64,000 nucleotides of DNA from Pseudomonas alkylphenolica (GCF_000746525.1 NZ_CP009048.1:1605501-1669500), one strand, 5' to 3'; positions 19,361 to 28,863 are shown, numbered from the stretch's first letter. The notes: a model not told the origin generated them from the letters alone. A program made the numbers and translations.

Positions 19361-20108
19361 GTAATACCGTCGGTTTCCGGGCTGCCGGAAACGGCGTTCG
19401 GCACACACGACTTCTCACGGTCGGTGTCAGGTGCGCAAGGGGTGGCGGGCCACCCCCGTGTCCAGCGACTGTCGAGCCAGACTGGTAACCCAGTACTGCC
19501 GAAGTCGCGACGACGCGTCCTGCTTGCTGTGGTGTCAAATGCACTCAGTCAGGAGGAGGAATCAGCCTTCGGCCGTGGACGCCCTGGGGGCATCTTGATC
19601 AAGACCGGGTCCGGTCGCCTGGCCAGAAGGCCTGTGGACTGGACGCGGTGCTACACGGTCCGACGGTTGTGCATCTCCACCCTACACGTATCCCTGATAA
19701 TTCGGGTGCTGCCGCGCGCTGAATCCGCAACGGGTTGCATTTATCGCCAGCTCCAATACGGGAGCCCGCGCCTTTTATGTCCAAGGCTGGTATTTCCGAA
19801 GCTTTCACCCTGACTGCGTGAAATTGACGGCACTGACAGAGTGGCATCGAAAAAAACATCGGGGGAGGGCAAAACACCGCTCTTGTCGTTTTTTATCGGT
19901 CTTCTCTGCACGGCGCTGGTGGCGATTCCAGGCAATTCTGTAAACTGGCAAAAGCCCCGTCGGACGGCCTCGCGTCCTCGAGATTTTGCGTCGGTCAGGG
20001 CCGGCTAGAAGCCGTGAGTCCGCTGGCCAGCCGCTTTTGGCGGCGTTCGCGACTATAGCAGCAATCATTAAGTGCTTCAAATCCATAAAAAATTGTTATG
20101 ATTGGCAA
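19361..20108 (-). promoter_or_regulatory. rne leader and rne/rluC divergent control region
   Basis: This 748-bp gap separates the divergent rne and rluC starts. No convincing protein-coding frame is present, although some frames are open on both strands. An 8-bp hairpin (GTTTCCGG / CCGGAAAC, 4-nt loop) at 19373-19392 stands 12 nt before the rne start codon, and the rne ribosome site is weak. Long structured rne leaders mediate feedback control in E. coli; by analogy this may be the same, but the leader does not visibly match the E. coli hairpins. The rluC-proximal 60 bp are AT-rich and probably carry its promoter. Confidence 0.5.
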
Positions 20109-21065
20109 ATGACGACTAATGCCCCTCCGACCTCCGGCGTCCAGCTGATCGAGGTCGCGCCGGAACTTGCCGGCCAACGAATCGATAATTTCCTTATCAC
20201 TGCGCTCAAGGGTGTTCCCAAGACCCTGATTTACCGCATTTTGCGCAAAGGCGAAGTGCGTGTGAACAAGGGGCGGATCAAGCCCGAGTACAAGTTGCAG
20301 GCCGGTGACATCGTGCGCGTGCCGCCCGTTCGTCTGCCTGAGCGCGACGAGCCTGTGCCGGTGGCCCAGGGTTTGCTTCAGCGCCTTGAGGCCGCCATCG
20401 TCTATGAAGACAAGGCCTTGATTGTGCTGAACAAACCGGCAGGTATCGCCGTGCACGGCGGTAGTGGCCTGAACTTCGGCGTGATCGAAGCCTTTCGTCA
20501 GATGCGTCCGGATGCCAAGGAGCTGGAGCTGGTCCACCGCCTGGATCGCGACACCTCCGGGCTGTTGATGATCGCCAAGAAGCGCAGCATGTTGCGTCAC
20601 CTGCATGCCGCGCTGCGCGGTGATGGTGTCGACAAGCGCTACATGGCCCTGGTTCGTGGCCACTGGGCGACGGCTAAAAAGCAGGTCAACGCGCCGTTGC
20701 TCAAGAGCAATCTGCGCTCCGGTGAGCGCATGGTCGAAGTCAACGACGAAGGCAAGGAGGCGCTGACCATTTTCCGCGTCCTGCGTCGTTTTGGTGAATT
20801 TGCCACCATCGTCGAGGCGCGTCCGATTACCGGGCGTACTCACCAGATCCGCGTGCACGCCTTGCATGCCGGGCACTGCATTGCCGGTGACAGCAAGTAC
20901 GGCGATGAAGATTTCACCCGCGAGATTCGTGACCTGGGCGGCAAGCGTCTGTTCCTGCATGCCTATGCCCTGACCGTGCCCCTGCCTGACGGTGGCGAGC
21001 TCAAGCTTGAGGCGCCAGTGGACGAGATGTGGGCGAAAACCGTGGAGCGTTTGAGTGCGGCGTGA
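20109..21065 (+). CDS. rluC: 23S rRNA pseudouridine(955/2504/2580) synthase
   Basis: A 318-residue enzyme that makes three pseudouridines in 23S rRNA. The N-terminal S4 RNA-binding domain (about 20-80; [14 protein letters not shown]) precedes the RluA-family catalytic domain. HRLDRDTSG near residue 140 carries the catalytic aspartate, and RTHQIRVH lies near 245. The ATG at 20109 fits the family length and gives the expected MTTN start; the open frame upstream is inside the rne leader. It is divergent from rne, the conserved arrangement in gammaproteobacteria, and overlaps the HAD gene by 11 bp. Confidence 0.95.
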   Translation: MTTNAPPTSGVQLIEVAPELAGQRIDNFLITALKGVPKTLIYRILRKGEVRVNKGRIKPEYKLQAGDIVRVPPVRLPERDEPVPVAQGLLQRLEAAIVYEDKALIVLNKPAGIAVHGGSGLNFGVIEAFRQMRPDAKELELVHRLDRDTSGLLMIAKKRSMLRHLHAALRGDGVDKRYMALVRGHWATAKKQVNAPLLKSNLRSGERMVEVNDEGKEALTIFRVLRRFGEFATIVEARPITGRTHQIRVHALHAGHCIAGDSKYGDEDFTREIRDLGGKRLFLHAYALTVPLPDGGELKLEAPVDEMWAKTVERLSAA

Positions 21066-21732
21066 TTACGATCTGCTGATCTTCGATTGGGATGGCACGC
21101 TGGCCGACTCAATCGGGCGCATTGTCCAAGCCATGCATCAGGCCGCCGGTCGCGCCGGTCATGCCACCTGCGATGATGAGGCGGTCAAGGGTATAATTGG
21201 CCTGGCGCTGTCCGAGGCGATCGCCACGCTGTATCCGCACCTGGATGCCGAGCAGGTTGCGGTGTTTCGTCAGCACTACGCCGATGTGTACATGGCGCTG
21301 GATGAGCAGCCGTCGCCCCTGTTCGAGGGGGTGGTGGAGTCGCTGGAGGCGTTTCGTGCGCAGGGCTATCGTCTGGCGGTGGCTACCGGCAAGGCGCGGC
21401 GCGGTCTGGATCGGGTCCTGCGGGCCAATGGCTGGCAGGATTACTTCGATATCACCCGGGCTGCCGACGAGAGTCGTGGCAAGCCTCATCCGCAAATGCT
21501 CGAAGAGATTCTGGCGCATTGCCGGGTCGAGCCGGGCAGGGCGTTGATGGTTGGGGATTCGTCGTTCGATCTGTTGATGGCCAGTAACGCCGGCATGCAT
21601 TCGGTGGCTGTCGCCTACGGGGCCATGTCGCCGCAAGCATTGAGTGCTTTCGGGCCGCAGGTCTGTATTGAGCACTTTTCACATTTGCAGGCCTGGCTGA
21701 GCCGGTCGCCTGCCGCGGTAATTCCAGGGTAG
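21055..21732 (+). CDS. HAD-superfamily hydrolase, phosphoglycolate phosphatase-like
   Basis: A 225-residue cytosolic hydrolase. HAD motif [11 protein letters not shown] is at about 9-18, motif II is the threonine/serine of [11 protein letters not shown] near 107, and motif IV is [12 protein letters not shown] near 165-176. A helical cap lies between motifs I and II. It starts at a GTG 11 bp inside rluC, so translation is coupled. The substrate is not determined by sequence; homologues beside rluC are annotated as phosphoglycolate-phosphatase-like. Confidence 0.9.
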   Translation: MRRDYDLLIFDWDGTLADSIGRIVQAMHQAAGRAGHATCDDEAVKGIIGLALSEAIATLYPHLDAEQVAVFRQHYADVYMALDEQPSPLFEGVVESLEAFRAQGYRLAVATGKARRGLDRVLRANGWQDYFDITRAADESRGKPHPQMLEEILAHCRVEPGRALMVGDSSFDLLMASNAGMHSVAVAYGAMSPQALSAFGPQVCIEHFSHLQAWLSRSPAAVIPG

Positions 21733-21738
21733 GTGAGC

Positions 21739-22722
21739 ATGGCTGACGAGTGGAAGGCGCCTAGCGCCGAAGGCAACGAAGAGCAGAAAAGCTGGAAGCT
21801 GTTGGAGAAAACCCTTCTGGCAGGTGTGCAGGAGCAGCGTCGTGCGCGGCGCTGGGGGATCTTCTTCAAGCTGCTGACCTTCGCCTATCTGTTTGGCATT
21901 CTCGCGCTGTTCAGTCCCTTGATGAATGTCGACAAGGCCGCTTCTCGAAGCGTCAGTCACACTGCACTGGTTGAAGTGCGCGGGGTGATTGCCGATCAGG
22001 AGCCTGCCAGTGCCGATAACATCGTCGGTGGTTTGCGCGAAGCGTTCAAGGATTCGAAGACCAAGGCGGTGATCCTGCGAATCAACAGTCCGGGTGGTAG
22101 CCCGGTGCAGTCGGGTTACATCTACGACGAGATACGTCGCCTGCGCGCCGAGTATCCGCAAATCAAGTTGTACGCGGTGATCAGCGATCTGGGGGCCTCC
22201 GGCGCTTACTACATTGCCAGTGCCGCGGACCAGATCTACGCCGACAAGGCCAGTCTGGTCGGCTCCATCGGTGTTACAGCTGCCGGTTACGGCTTTGTCG
22301 GCACCATGGAGAAGCTCGGTGTCGAGCGCCGTACCTACACCGCGGGTGAACACAAGGCCTTCCTTGATCCGTTCCAGCCGCAGAAGCCTGAAGAGACGGC
22401 GTTCTGGCAGGGCGTGCTGGAAACGACCCACAAGCAGTTCATTGCCAGCGTCAAGCAGGGTCGTGGTGAGCGCCTGAAGGACAAGGAGCATCCTGAGCTG
22501 TTCAGTGGCCTGATCTGGTCGGGCGAGCAGGCCCTGGACCTGGGGTTGGTGGATGGCCTGGGCAGCGCCGGTTACGTGGCGCGCGAAGTGGTGGGGGAGA
22601 AAGAGCTGGTTGACTTCACCATCGAGGAGTCGCCGTTCGATCGTTTCTCCAAGCGCCTGGGTACCAGCATTGCCGAGCGTCTGGCGATGTGGATGGGCTT
22701 TCAGGGGCCGTCGTTGCGCTGA
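21739..22722 (+). CDS. sppA: Signal peptide peptidase SppA, S49 family (short form)
   Basis: A 327-residue membrane-anchored protease, presumed to degrade cleaved signal peptides. It has one transmembrane helix (about 43-65) and then a single S49 domain. VILRINSPGGSP carries the oxyanion segment and SDLGASGAYYIAS carries the nucleophilic serine of the Ser-Lys dyad. It is about half the length of E. coli SppA, as is usual for SohB/SppA36-type enzymes. I choose the ATG at 21739 with AGGG 9 nt upstream; a GTG at 21733 is an alternative. It lies 6 bp after the HAD gene. Confidence 0.91.
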   Translation: MADEWKAPSAEGNEEQKSWKLLEKTLLAGVQEQRRARRWGIFFKLLTFAYLFGILALFSPLMNVDKAASRSVSHTALVEVRGVIADQEPASADNIVGGLREAFKDSKTKAVILRINSPGGSPVQSGYIYDEIRRLRAEYPQIKLYAVISDLGASGAYYIASAADQIYADKASLVGSIGVTAAGYGFVGTMEKLGVERRTYTAGEHKAFLDPFQPQKPEETAFWQGVLETTHKQFIASVKQGRGERLKDKEHPELFSGLIWSGEQALDLGLVDGLGSAGYVAREVVGEKELVDFTIEESPFDRFSKRLGTSIAERLAMWMGFQGPSLR

Positions 22723-22736
22723 GTGCGACCGAAGTG

Positions 22737-22767
22737 AAAAAGCCCCGGCATCTGCCGGGGCTTTTTA
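22737..22767 (+). terminator. Terminator after sppA
   Basis: A stem AAAAAGCCCCGGCA / TGCCGGGGCTTTTT with a 2-nt loop (TC) is followed by ATTT. It lies 15 bp after the sppA stop and is symmetric enough to work on both strands. Confidence 0.9.
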
Positions 22768-22782
22768 TTTGGGGTGGATCCG

Positions 22783-22853
22783 GTGGGAGCGGGCTTGTCC
22801 CGCGATTGTGAGCTGCCAGGTGAGTCGCATCGCGGGGCAAGCCCGCTCCTACA
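22783..22853. repeat. REP pair between sppA and maf
   Basis: Inverted REP copies (GTGGGAGCGGGCTTGTCCCG ... / ... CGGGGCAAGCCCGCTCCTACA) are separated by about 20 bp. The right copy includes the TAG stop codon of the convergent maf gene (22849-22851). Confidence 0.9.
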
Positions 22854-23424
22854 GGGTTACGCCTTCGATCAGGAGCATGTCGACCAATCGAATCAGGGGT
22901 AGGCCGACCAGGCTGGTGGCATCGACCCCGTGGGTGCTCTGGAACAGGCTCACGCCAAGCCCTTCGGCCTTGAAGCTGCCGGCGCAGTCATAAGGCTCTT
23001 CAGTGCGCAGGTAGCGCTCAATGCGCGCCAGGTCCAGTTCACGCATGTTCACCGTGAACGGCACGCAGTCGACCTGGTAGTGGCCGGTAGCGCTATTGAG
23101 CAGGGCAAGGCCGGTAAGGAAGGTGACATGGTTGCCGCTGGCCGCAAGCAATTGCTCGCAAGCCCGTTCGAAGGTGTGCGGCTTGCCGAGAATCTGTTCG
23201 CCGAGCACGGCGACCTGGTCGGAGCCAATGATCAGGTGCTCGGGGTGGCTGGCGGCCAGGGCCTGGGCTTTCTCCCGGGCCAGGCGCTTGACCAGGTCAA
23301 CGGCAGGCTCTTCGGGCAGGCGCTGTTCGTCAATATCGGGGGATGCCCAGCTGAAGGGCAGGCGCAAGCGTTCAAGCAATTCGCGCCGGTAGGGCGAGCT
23401 GGAAGCCAGTAATAAAGGCAGCAT
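22849..23424 (-). CDS. Maf/YceF-like nucleoside triphosphate pyrophosphatase
   Basis: A 191-residue Maf-family protein. It starts LLLASSSPYRRELL (the SSS-x-x-R phosphate-binding motif), then has REKAQALA, IIGSDQVAVL (the catalytic aspartate) and AGSFKAEGLG. The SSSPYRR and GSFKAEG forms match the YceF subgroup, which hydrolyses 7-methyl-GTP, rather than the dTTP/UTP subgroup. Its TAG stop lies inside a REP element, so the C-terminus may have been set by the REP. It is divergent from yceD across 95 bp, as in E. coli and P. aeruginosa (PA2972). Confidence 0.9.
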   Translation of the reverse strand: MLPLLLASSSPYRRELLERLRLPFSWASPDIDEQRLPEEPAVDLVKRLAREKAQALAASHPEHLIIGSDQVAVLGEQILGKPHTFERACEQLLAASGNHVTFLTGLALLNSATGHYQVDCVPFTVNMRELDLARIERYLRTEEPYDCAGSFKAEGLGVSLFQSTHGVDATSLVGLPLIRLVDMLLIEGVTL

Positions 23425-23481
23425 GATAAACTCCTGGGCAGGTGAAACGATTCTAACATGCTGAACGGAGCCGAATTTCCT

Positions 23482-23510
23482 TTGACAGGGGCGGGGGTCA
23501 TCCCTAGAAT
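23482..23510 (+). promoter_or_regulatory. Sigma-70 promoter of yceD-rpmF-plsX
   Basis: A perfect TTGACA (23482-23487) and TAGAAT (23505-23510) are separated by 17 bp. The yceD ATG at 23520 begins only 9 bp after the -10, so a transcript starting 6-8 bp downstream of it would be almost leaderless. Confidence 0.8.
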
Positions 23511-23519
23511 GCTGCGCCT

Positions 23520-24047
23520 ATGTTGAATGACCCGATTCCACCTCACGTTGACCCGCGCAAATTGGCCGATCGTGGTGTTTCCCTCGAAGGAACACTGCAG
23601 CTCGCCGATTTGGAGAGACTCTGCGACCCGCTTTCCGACAATGTCGGTACGGTGCAGGCTAAATTCGATTTTGAGCGAGACGAGCAGAAGGCTGTGGTTA
23701 TCCACACCGACCTGAGCGTCGAGGTCAAAATGGTTTGCCAGCGTTGTCTTGAGCTGGTCACCCTGCCGATCCACAGCGAAAGTACTTACGCCGTGGTGAA
23801 GGAGGGTGCGAATACCCAGTCGTTGCCGAAAGGTTATGACGTGCTGGAACTGGGCGAAGATCCTTTGGATCTGCAGGCTTTGGTCGAGGAGGAGCTTTTG
23901 CTCGCCCTGCCCATCGTGCCTGCTCATCATCCGGAAGAATGCCAGCAGCCGGCGGGCGCCGATGAGCCCGAACCGAGCAAGGACGAGGTAACACGGTCCA
24001 ACCCGTTCAGTGTATTGGCGCAGTTAAAGCGTGACCCAAACGTTTAG
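23520..24047 (+). CDS. yceD: YceD family protein (DUF177)
   Basis: A 175-residue acidic soluble protein. It is the conserved companion of rpmF and is thought, from work on homologues, to affect 23S rRNA processing or ribosome assembly. Two cysteines at MVCQRCLELV form the family's half zinc motif. The C-terminus ends QLKRDPNV, a typical LKR-type tail. The start codon is very close to the promoter -10 and has no Shine-Dalgarno. It lies 13 bp before rpmF. Confidence 0.92.
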   Translation: MLNDPIPPHVDPRKLADRGVSLEGTLQLADLERLCDPLSDNVGTVQAKFDFERDEQKAVVIHTDLSVEVKMVCQRCLELVTLPIHSESTYAVVKEGANTQSLPKGYDVLELGEDPLDLQALVEEELLLALPIVPAHHPEECQQPAGADEPEPSKDEVTRSNPFSVLAQLKRDPNV

Positions 24048-24060
24048 GAGTTAATCAATT

Positions 24061-24243
24061 ATGGCTGTTCAGCAGAACAAAAAATCCCGCTCTGCCCGTG
24101 ACATGCGCCGTTCGCACGACGCTCTCTCGGAAAACGCTCTGTCCGTAGAGAAAACCACTGGTGAAGTACACCTGCGTCACCACGTATCGCCAGAAGGCGT
24201 ATACCGTGGTCGTAAAGTGATCGACAAGGGCGCTGACGAGTAA
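24061..24243 (+). CDS. rpmF: 50S ribosomal protein L32
   Basis: A 60-residue basic ribosomal protein beginning [20 protein letters not shown], of the zinc-free type (no CxxC pairs), as in other gammaproteobacteria. TAGGAG lies about 11 nt before the ATG. The next gene, plsX, follows after 3 bp, the classical rpmF-plsX linkage that couples ribosome and phospholipid synthesis. Confidence 0.98.
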
Positions 24244-24246
24244 TCC

Positions 24247-25257
24247 TTGTCCGCTCAGATCATCGCGATTGACGCAATGGGCGGGGACTTCGGTCCCCGC
24301 AGCATTGTTCAGGCGAGTATTGCTTGCCTGTCGGCTACCCCCTCGCTGCACCTGACCCTTGTCGGTCAACCCTCCCTCCTAGAAGACCTTATCGCTGGCC
24401 AGTCGGCAGCGGATCGCGCGCGCCTGCAGATTGTTGCAGCCAGCGAAGTGATCGGCATGGATGAGCGGCCCTCGCAAGCGTTGCGTGGCAAGCCTGATTC
24501 GTCCATGCGCGTGGCCCTGGAACTATTGCGTGATGGCAAGGTTCAGGCCTGCGTGAGTGCCGGTAATACCGGTGCGCTGATGGCGCTGTCGCGCTATGTG
24601 CTGAAAACCTTGCCCGGCATCGACCGCCCGGCCATGGTGGCAGCCATTCCCACCCAGACCGGTTATTGCCAGCTACTCGACCTGGGTGCCAATGTCGATT
24701 GCAGTGCCGACAATCTCTTCCAGTTTGCCGTGATGGGCTCCGTGGCTGCGCAAGCGCTGGGTATCTCGCGTCCGCGTGTGGCGTTGCTGAATGTCGGCAC
24801 CGAAGACATCAAGGGCAACCAGCAGGTCAAGCTCGCCGCCAGCATGCTGCAGAATGCCCGTGGGCTTAACTACATCGGTTTCGTCGAAGGCGACGGGTTG
24901 TACCGTGGAGAAGCGGATGTGGTGGTCTGCGACGGCTTCGTCGGCAACATCTTGCTCAAGTCCAGCGAAGGCCTGGCGACCATGATCGGTTCACGTATCG
25001 AGGCGCTGTTCAAAGGCGGGCTCGGTGCGCGCCTGGCCGGTGCGGTAGCCATGCCGCTGCTCAAGCGTCTGCAGGCCGATCTGGCGCCGGCGCGGCATAA
25101 TGGCGCAAGCTTTCTGGGTTTGCAGGGCATCGTTATCAAGAGTCATGGTTCTGCCGGTGTTCAGGGCTTTCAGAGTGCTATTCAGCGTGCCTTGATCGAG
25201 ATTCAGGAGAACCTGCCGCAGCGCCTGCACGGGCGCCTGGAAGATCTGTTGCTTTAG
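24247..25257 (+). CDS. plsX: Phosphate acyltransferase PlsX
   Basis: A 336-residue peripheral membrane enzyme that converts acyl-ACP to acyl-phosphate for phosphatidic acid synthesis. The N-terminus [11 protein letters not shown], then [12 protein letters not shown] near 98-110 and [10 protein letters not shown] near 215 are the family motifs. The start is a TTG at 24247, three bases after rpmF; no ATG lies near and the protein begins at the expected place. In enterobacteria fabH follows plsX; here fabH is absent and fabD comes next after 129 bp. Confidence 0.96.
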   Translation: MSAQIIAIDAMGGDFGPRSIVQASIACLSATPSLHLTLVGQPSLLEDLIAGQSAADRARLQIVAASEVIGMDERPSQALRGKPDSSMRVALELLRDGKVQACVSAGNTGALMALSRYVLKTLPGIDRPAMVAAIPTQTGYCQLLDLGANVDCSADNLFQFAVMGSVAAQALGISRPRVALLNVGTEDIKGNQQVKLAASMLQNARGLNYIGFVEGDGLYRGEADVVVCDGFVGNILLKSSEGLATMIGSRIEALFKGGLGARLAGAVAMPLLKRLQADLAPARHNGASFLGLQGIVIKSHGSAGVQGFQSAIQRALIEIQENLPQRLHGRLEDLLL

Positions 25258-25386
25258 GCATATGCCTCAGGAAGTGGTTAAATGTGACCGCTTGGTCCTC
25301 ATTACCATCCAAGTCTTCAGTTTCTTGTGCTCAGCCTGGCGCTGGGCGCTTCATTTCCGACGACAAGATCATTAGGGGCTTGTTCA

Positions 25387-26325
25387 ATGTCTGCATCCCT
25401 CGCATTCGTCTTTCCCGGTCAAGGTTCGCAGTCCCTCGGCATGCTTGCCGAGCTGGGCGCCCAGTATCCGCTGGTCATTGATACCTTCCGCGAGGCCTCC
25501 GAGGCTCTGGGCTATGACCTCTGGGCGCTGACCCAGGAGGGTCCGGAAGAGCAACTCAATCAAACCGACAAAACCCAGCCGGCCATTCTCACCGCCTCGA
25601 TCGCCCTGTGGCGTCTGTGGCTGGCAGAGGGCGGTGCGCGTCCGGCTTTCGTGTCCGGTCACAGCCTGGGCGAGTACAGCGCGCTGGTTGCCGCTGGCAG
25701 CCTGAGCCTGGGTGACGCGGTCAAGCTGGTCAAACGTCGTGGTGAGCTCATGCAAGAGGCCGTACCGGCCGGGCAGGGCGCCATGGCGGCAATCCTCGGT
25801 CTGGACGACGCTGTCGTTGTGGGTATCTGCGCTGAAGCAGCCCAGGGCGAAGTGGTCAGCGCGGTAAACTTCAACTCGCCAGGCCAGGTCGTGATCGCTG
25901 GCGCCAAGGCCGCTGTCGAGCGCGCCATGGAAGCCTGCAAGGCTGCCGGTGCCAAGCGCGCGCTGCCGTTGCCGGTCAGCGTGCCATCGCACTGCGAGCT
26001 GATGCGTCCGGCTGCCGAGCGCTTTGCCGAGTCGGTCAATGCCATCGACTGGCAAGCCCCGCAGATTCCAGTGGTGCAGAACGTCAGTGCCGCAGTCGCT
26101 GCTGACCTCGACACCCTCAAGCGTGACCTGCTCGAGCAGTTGTACAAGCCGGTTCGCTGGGTTGAATGCGTACAGACCCTGGCCGCCAATGGCGCGGTAC
26201 AGTTGGTCGAGTGCGGTCCAGGCAAGGTTCTGGCCGGCCTGAACAAGCGCTGCGCCGATGGCGTGAACACCTCTAACCTCAATACCCCGGATGCTTTCGC
26301 CGCCACCCGCGCGGCGCTGGCCTGA
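25387..26325 (+). CDS. fabD: Malonyl-CoA:ACP transacylase
   Basis: A 312-residue enzyme that loads malonyl groups on ACP. FPGQGSQ is at 9-15, the nucleophile motif GHSLGEY has S93, and the catalytic histidine is in VSVPSHCELM near 202. The ATG at 25387 is chosen because the protein then starts at the conserved MSxSLAFVFPGQ; the frame stays open 60 bp further up. The 129-bp gap upstream may hold an internal promoter, but I see no strong one. Confidence 0.97.
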   Translation: MSASLAFVFPGQGSQSLGMLAELGAQYPLVIDTFREASEALGYDLWALTQEGPEEQLNQTDKTQPAILTASIALWRLWLAEGGARPAFVSGHSLGEYSALVAAGSLSLGDAVKLVKRRGELMQEAVPAGQGAMAAILGLDDAVVVGICAEAAQGEVVSAVNFNSPGQVVIAGAKAAVERAMEACKAAGAKRALPLPVSVPSHCELMRPAAERFAESVNAIDWQAPQIPVVQNVSAAVAADLDTLKRDLLEQLYKPVRWVECVQTLAANGAVQLVECGPGKVLAGLNKRCADGVNTSNLNTPDAFAATRAALA

Positions 26326-26341
26326 TTTAGGAGAAGCTTGC

Positions 26342-27082
26342 ATGAGCCTGCAAGGTAAAGTTGCATTGGTGACCGGCGCCAGCCGTGGTATCGGCCAGGC
26401 TATCGCCCTCGAGCTGGGCCGTCTGGGCGCTACCGTGATCGGTACCGCGACCTCCGCCTCGGGTGCCGAGCGTATCGCCGCTACCCTCAAGGAACACGGC
26501 ATCACCGGCACCGGCCTGGAGCTGAACGTGACCAGCGACGAGTCGGTCGCTGCCACCCTGGCCAAGATCCAGGAGCAGTTCGGTGCGCCGACCATTCTGG
26601 TCAACAACGCCGGCATCACCCGTGACAACCTGATGATGCGCATGAAAGACGACGAGTGGTTCGACGTCATCGACACCAACCTGAACAGCCTCTACCGTCT
26701 GTCCAAGGGCGTGCTGCGCGGCATGACCAAGGCGCGCTGGGGTCGTATCATCAGCATCGGTTCGGTAGTCGGCGCCATGGGTAATGCCGGGCAGGTCAAC
26801 TACGCTGCAGCCAAGGCCGGTCTGGAAGGTTTCAGTCGTGCATTGGCCCGTGAAGTCGGCTCGCGCGCGATCACCGTCAACTCGGTGACCCCGGGCTTCA
26901 TCGACACCGACATGACCCGTGAATTGCCTGAAGCCCAGCGTGAAGCGCTGCAAACCCAGATCCCGTTGGGGCGTCTGGGCCAGGCCCAGGAAATCGCCAA
27001 TGTGGTCGCTTTCCTGGCCTCTGAAGGCGCAGGTTACGTGACTGGCGCGACCATTCCGGTCAACGGCGGCATGTACATGTAA
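26342..27082 (+). CDS. fabG: 3-oxoacyl-ACP reductase
   Basis: A 246-residue NADPH-dependent short-chain dehydrogenase that reduces 3-ketoacyl-ACP. The cofactor motif TGASRGIG is at 11-18, NNAG is near 86-89, the catalytic serine is in ISIGSVVG, and the Y-x3-K pair is in NYAAAKAG near 151-155. The C-terminus GATIPVNGGMYM is the FabG tetramer contact. The start at 26342 is preceded by AGGAGAAG at 6-7 nt. It is 16 bp after fabD. Confidence 0.97.
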   Translation: MSLQGKVALVTGASRGIGQAIALELGRLGATVIGTATSASGAERIAATLKEHGITGTGLELNVTSDESVAATLAKIQEQFGAPTILVNNAGITRDNLMMRMKDDEWFDVIDTNLNSLYRLSKGVLRGMTKARWGRIISIGSVVGAMGNAGQVNYAAAKAGLEGFSRALAREVGSRAITVNSVTPGFIDTDMTRELPEAQREALQTQIPLGRLGQAQEIANVVAFLASEGAGYVTGATIPVNGGMYM

Positions 27083-27277
27083 ATCTAATGTGACGGATTG
27101 CTTCAAAAAAATGTCATACGAGCTGTCTAAAATCCGTTATAAAGCTGCAACCAGATTCTAGTCGGTTGGCAGGTGTGGTCTGGCGAGGCGTGTTGCGCTT
27201 GAAAAGCGGACGTCTTTCTATACACTTACACACCGGCCAGCTGCCTGACATATGTCCATTAGGAGTGAAAACAAGGT

Positions 27278-27514
27278 ATGAGCACCATCGAAGAACGCGT
27301 CAAGAAAATCGTCGCCGAGCAACTGGGCGTTAAAGAAGAAGAAGTAGTGAACACTGCTTCCTTCGTCGAAGATCTGGGTGCCGATTCCCTTGACACCGTT
27401 GAGCTGGTGATGGCTCTGGAAGAGGAATTCGAGACCGAAATCCCTGACGAAGAAGCCGAGAAGATCACTACTGTTCAAGCTGCTATCGACTACGTCACCA
27501 GCCACCAGGCCTAA
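27278..27514 (+). CDS. acpP: Acyl carrier protein
   Basis: A 78-residue acidic four-helix protein carrying acyl chains on phosphopantetheine at S37 of the [11 protein letters not shown] motif. It stands alone between a 195-bp upstream gap and a strong terminator, so it is probably expressed from its own promoter at a higher level than its neighbours. TTAGGAG about 11-12 nt upstream is a strong ribosome site. The upstream gap has several AT-rich -10-like elements (TAAAAT, TATAAA, TATACA) but none has a convincing -35 at the right spacing. Confidence 0.98.
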   Translation: MSTIEERVKKIVAEQLGVKEEEVVNTASFVEDLGADSLDTVELVMALEEEFETEIPDEEAEKITTVQAAIDYVTSHQA

Positions 27515-27543
27515 GACGTTGTAGTCGTCGCTTCTTGTCATGG

Positions 27544-27579
27544 AAAAACCGCACTGCCTTCGCCGGCGTGCGGTTTTTT
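27544..27579 (+). terminator. Terminator between acpP and fabF
   Basis: A stem AAAAACCGCAC / GTGCGGTTTTTT closes an inner CG-rich loop and is followed by C and TTT. It lies 30 bp after the acpP stop and would partly insulate fabF. Confidence 0.88.
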
Positions 27580-27618
27580 CTTTACAAGAGATGTAGTCAA
27601 TTGAATAAGGAGAGTGCT

Positions 27619-28863
27619 GTGTCGCGTAGACGCGTCGTGGTCACCGGTATGGGTATGCTGTCGCCACTGGGTACGGATGTGCCGAGCAGTTGGCAGGGCA
27701 TTCTGGCTGGCCGCAGTGGCATAGGTCTGATTGAACATACGGACCTGTCTGCCTACTCCACCCGTTTTGGCGGCTCGGTAAAGGGCTTCGAGGTTGAGCA
27801 GTACCTGTCGGTCAAGGAAGCCCGCAAGCTCGATCTGTTCATTCAGTACGGCCTGGCAGCCGGTTTTCAGGCAGTGCGTAACGCCGGCCTGGAAGTGACC
27901 GATGCCAACCGCGAGCGCATTGGCGTGGCCATGGGCTCGGGTATCGGTGGCCTGACCAATATCGAAGAAACCAGCCGGACTTTGCATGAGCAGGGCCCGC
28001 GGCGCATTTCGCCGTTCTTCGTGCCGGGTTCGATCATCAACATGATTTCCGGTTTCCTGTCGATCCACCTGGGTGTACAGGGACCTAACTACGCCATTGC
28101 CACGGCCTGCACGACCGGTACCCACTGTATCGGCATGGCGGCGCGCAACATCGCCTTCGGTGAAGCCGACGTGATGATTGCCGGTGGTGCGGAAATGGCC
28201 GCCTGCGGTCTGGGCATGGGCGGCTTCGGTGCCTCGCGGGCGCTGTCGACCCGCAATGACGACCCGACCCGTGCCAGTCGTCCGTGGGACAAGGGCCGTG
28301 ATGGCTTCGTGCTTGCCGACGGTGCCGGTGCGCTGGTGCTCGAAGAGCTCGAACACGCCAAGGCCCGTGGTGCGACCATCTATGCCGAGCTGGTTGGTTT
28401 TGGCATGAGTGGCGACGCCTACCACATGACCTCGCCGCCAGAAGATGGCAGCGGCGCAGCGCGCTGCATGGTCAACGCCTTGCGCGATGCCGGCCTGAAC
28501 GCTGATCAGGTGAACTACATCAACGCCCACGGCACTTCGACCCCGGCCGGTGACCTGGCTGAAGCGTCGGCGATCAAGTCGGTGTTTGGCGACCACGCCT
28601 ACAAGCTGGCGGTCAGCTCGACCAAGTCGATGACCGGTCACCTGTTGGGCGCCGCCGGTGCAGTGGAAGCGATCTTCAGCGTGCTGTCGATCAACAGCCA
28701 GGTAGCCCCGCCGACCATCAACCTCGATGAGCCAAGCGAAGGTTGCGATCTGGATTTCGTGCCGCATGAGGCGCGCAACATGCCGATCGATGTCGTGCTG
28801 TCCAACTCCTTCGGGTTTGGCGGTACCAACGGCTCGCTGGTGTTCCGCCGGTTCGCCGAGTAA
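27619..28863 (+). CDS. fabF: 3-oxoacyl-ACP synthase II
   Basis: A 414-residue condensing enzyme that elongates acyl-ACP. The nucleophilic cysteine is in [12 protein letters not shown] near residue 163-165, and the two histidines are in [12 protein letters not shown] near 303 and [11 protein letters not shown] near 340. The GTG at 27619 is chosen: AAGGAG lies about 7 nt upstream and the protein then starts with the conserved [11 protein letters not shown]. The longer open frame begins inside the preceding terminator and is not credible. Its stop shares bases with the pabC start. Confidence 0.97.
   Translation: MSRRRVVVTGMGMLSPLGTDVPSSWQGILAGRSGIGLIEHTDLSAYSTRFGGSVKGFEVEQYLSVKEARKLDLFIQYGLAAGFQAVRNAGLEVTDANRERIGVAMGSGIGGLTNIEETSRTLHEQGPRRISPFFVPGSIINMISGFLSIHLGVQGPNYAIATACTTGTHCIGMAARNIAFGEADVMIAGGAEMAACGLGMGGFGASRALSTRNDDPTRASRPWDKGRDGFVLADGAGALVLEELEHAKARGATIYAELVGFGMSGDAYHMTSPPEDGSGAARCMVNALRDAGLNADQVNYINAHGTSTPAGDLAEASAIKSVFGDHAYKLAVSSTKSMTGHLLGAAGAVEAIFSVLSINSQVAPPTINLDEPSEGCDLDFVPHEARNMPIDVVLSNSFGFGGTNGSLVFRRFAE

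Noticed and set aside
16715..19813. 1032-codon open frame opposite rne
   Set aside because: It mirrors RNase E over its full length and its composition (runs of [12 protein letters not shown]) is the complement of the REER and Ala/Glu repeats. High GC3 keeps the antisense frame open; there is no ribosome site or family resemblance.
19599..19877. Possible small genes in the rne/rluC gap
   Set aside because: The frames have no ribosome sites, overlap each other on both strands and show no protein-like pattern; the stretch is better explained as leader and promoter DNA.
27200..27232. Candidate acpP promoter TTGAAA ... TATACA
   Set aside because: The spacing is only 14 bp, too short for a sigma-70 promoter, so I did not list it as a feature.
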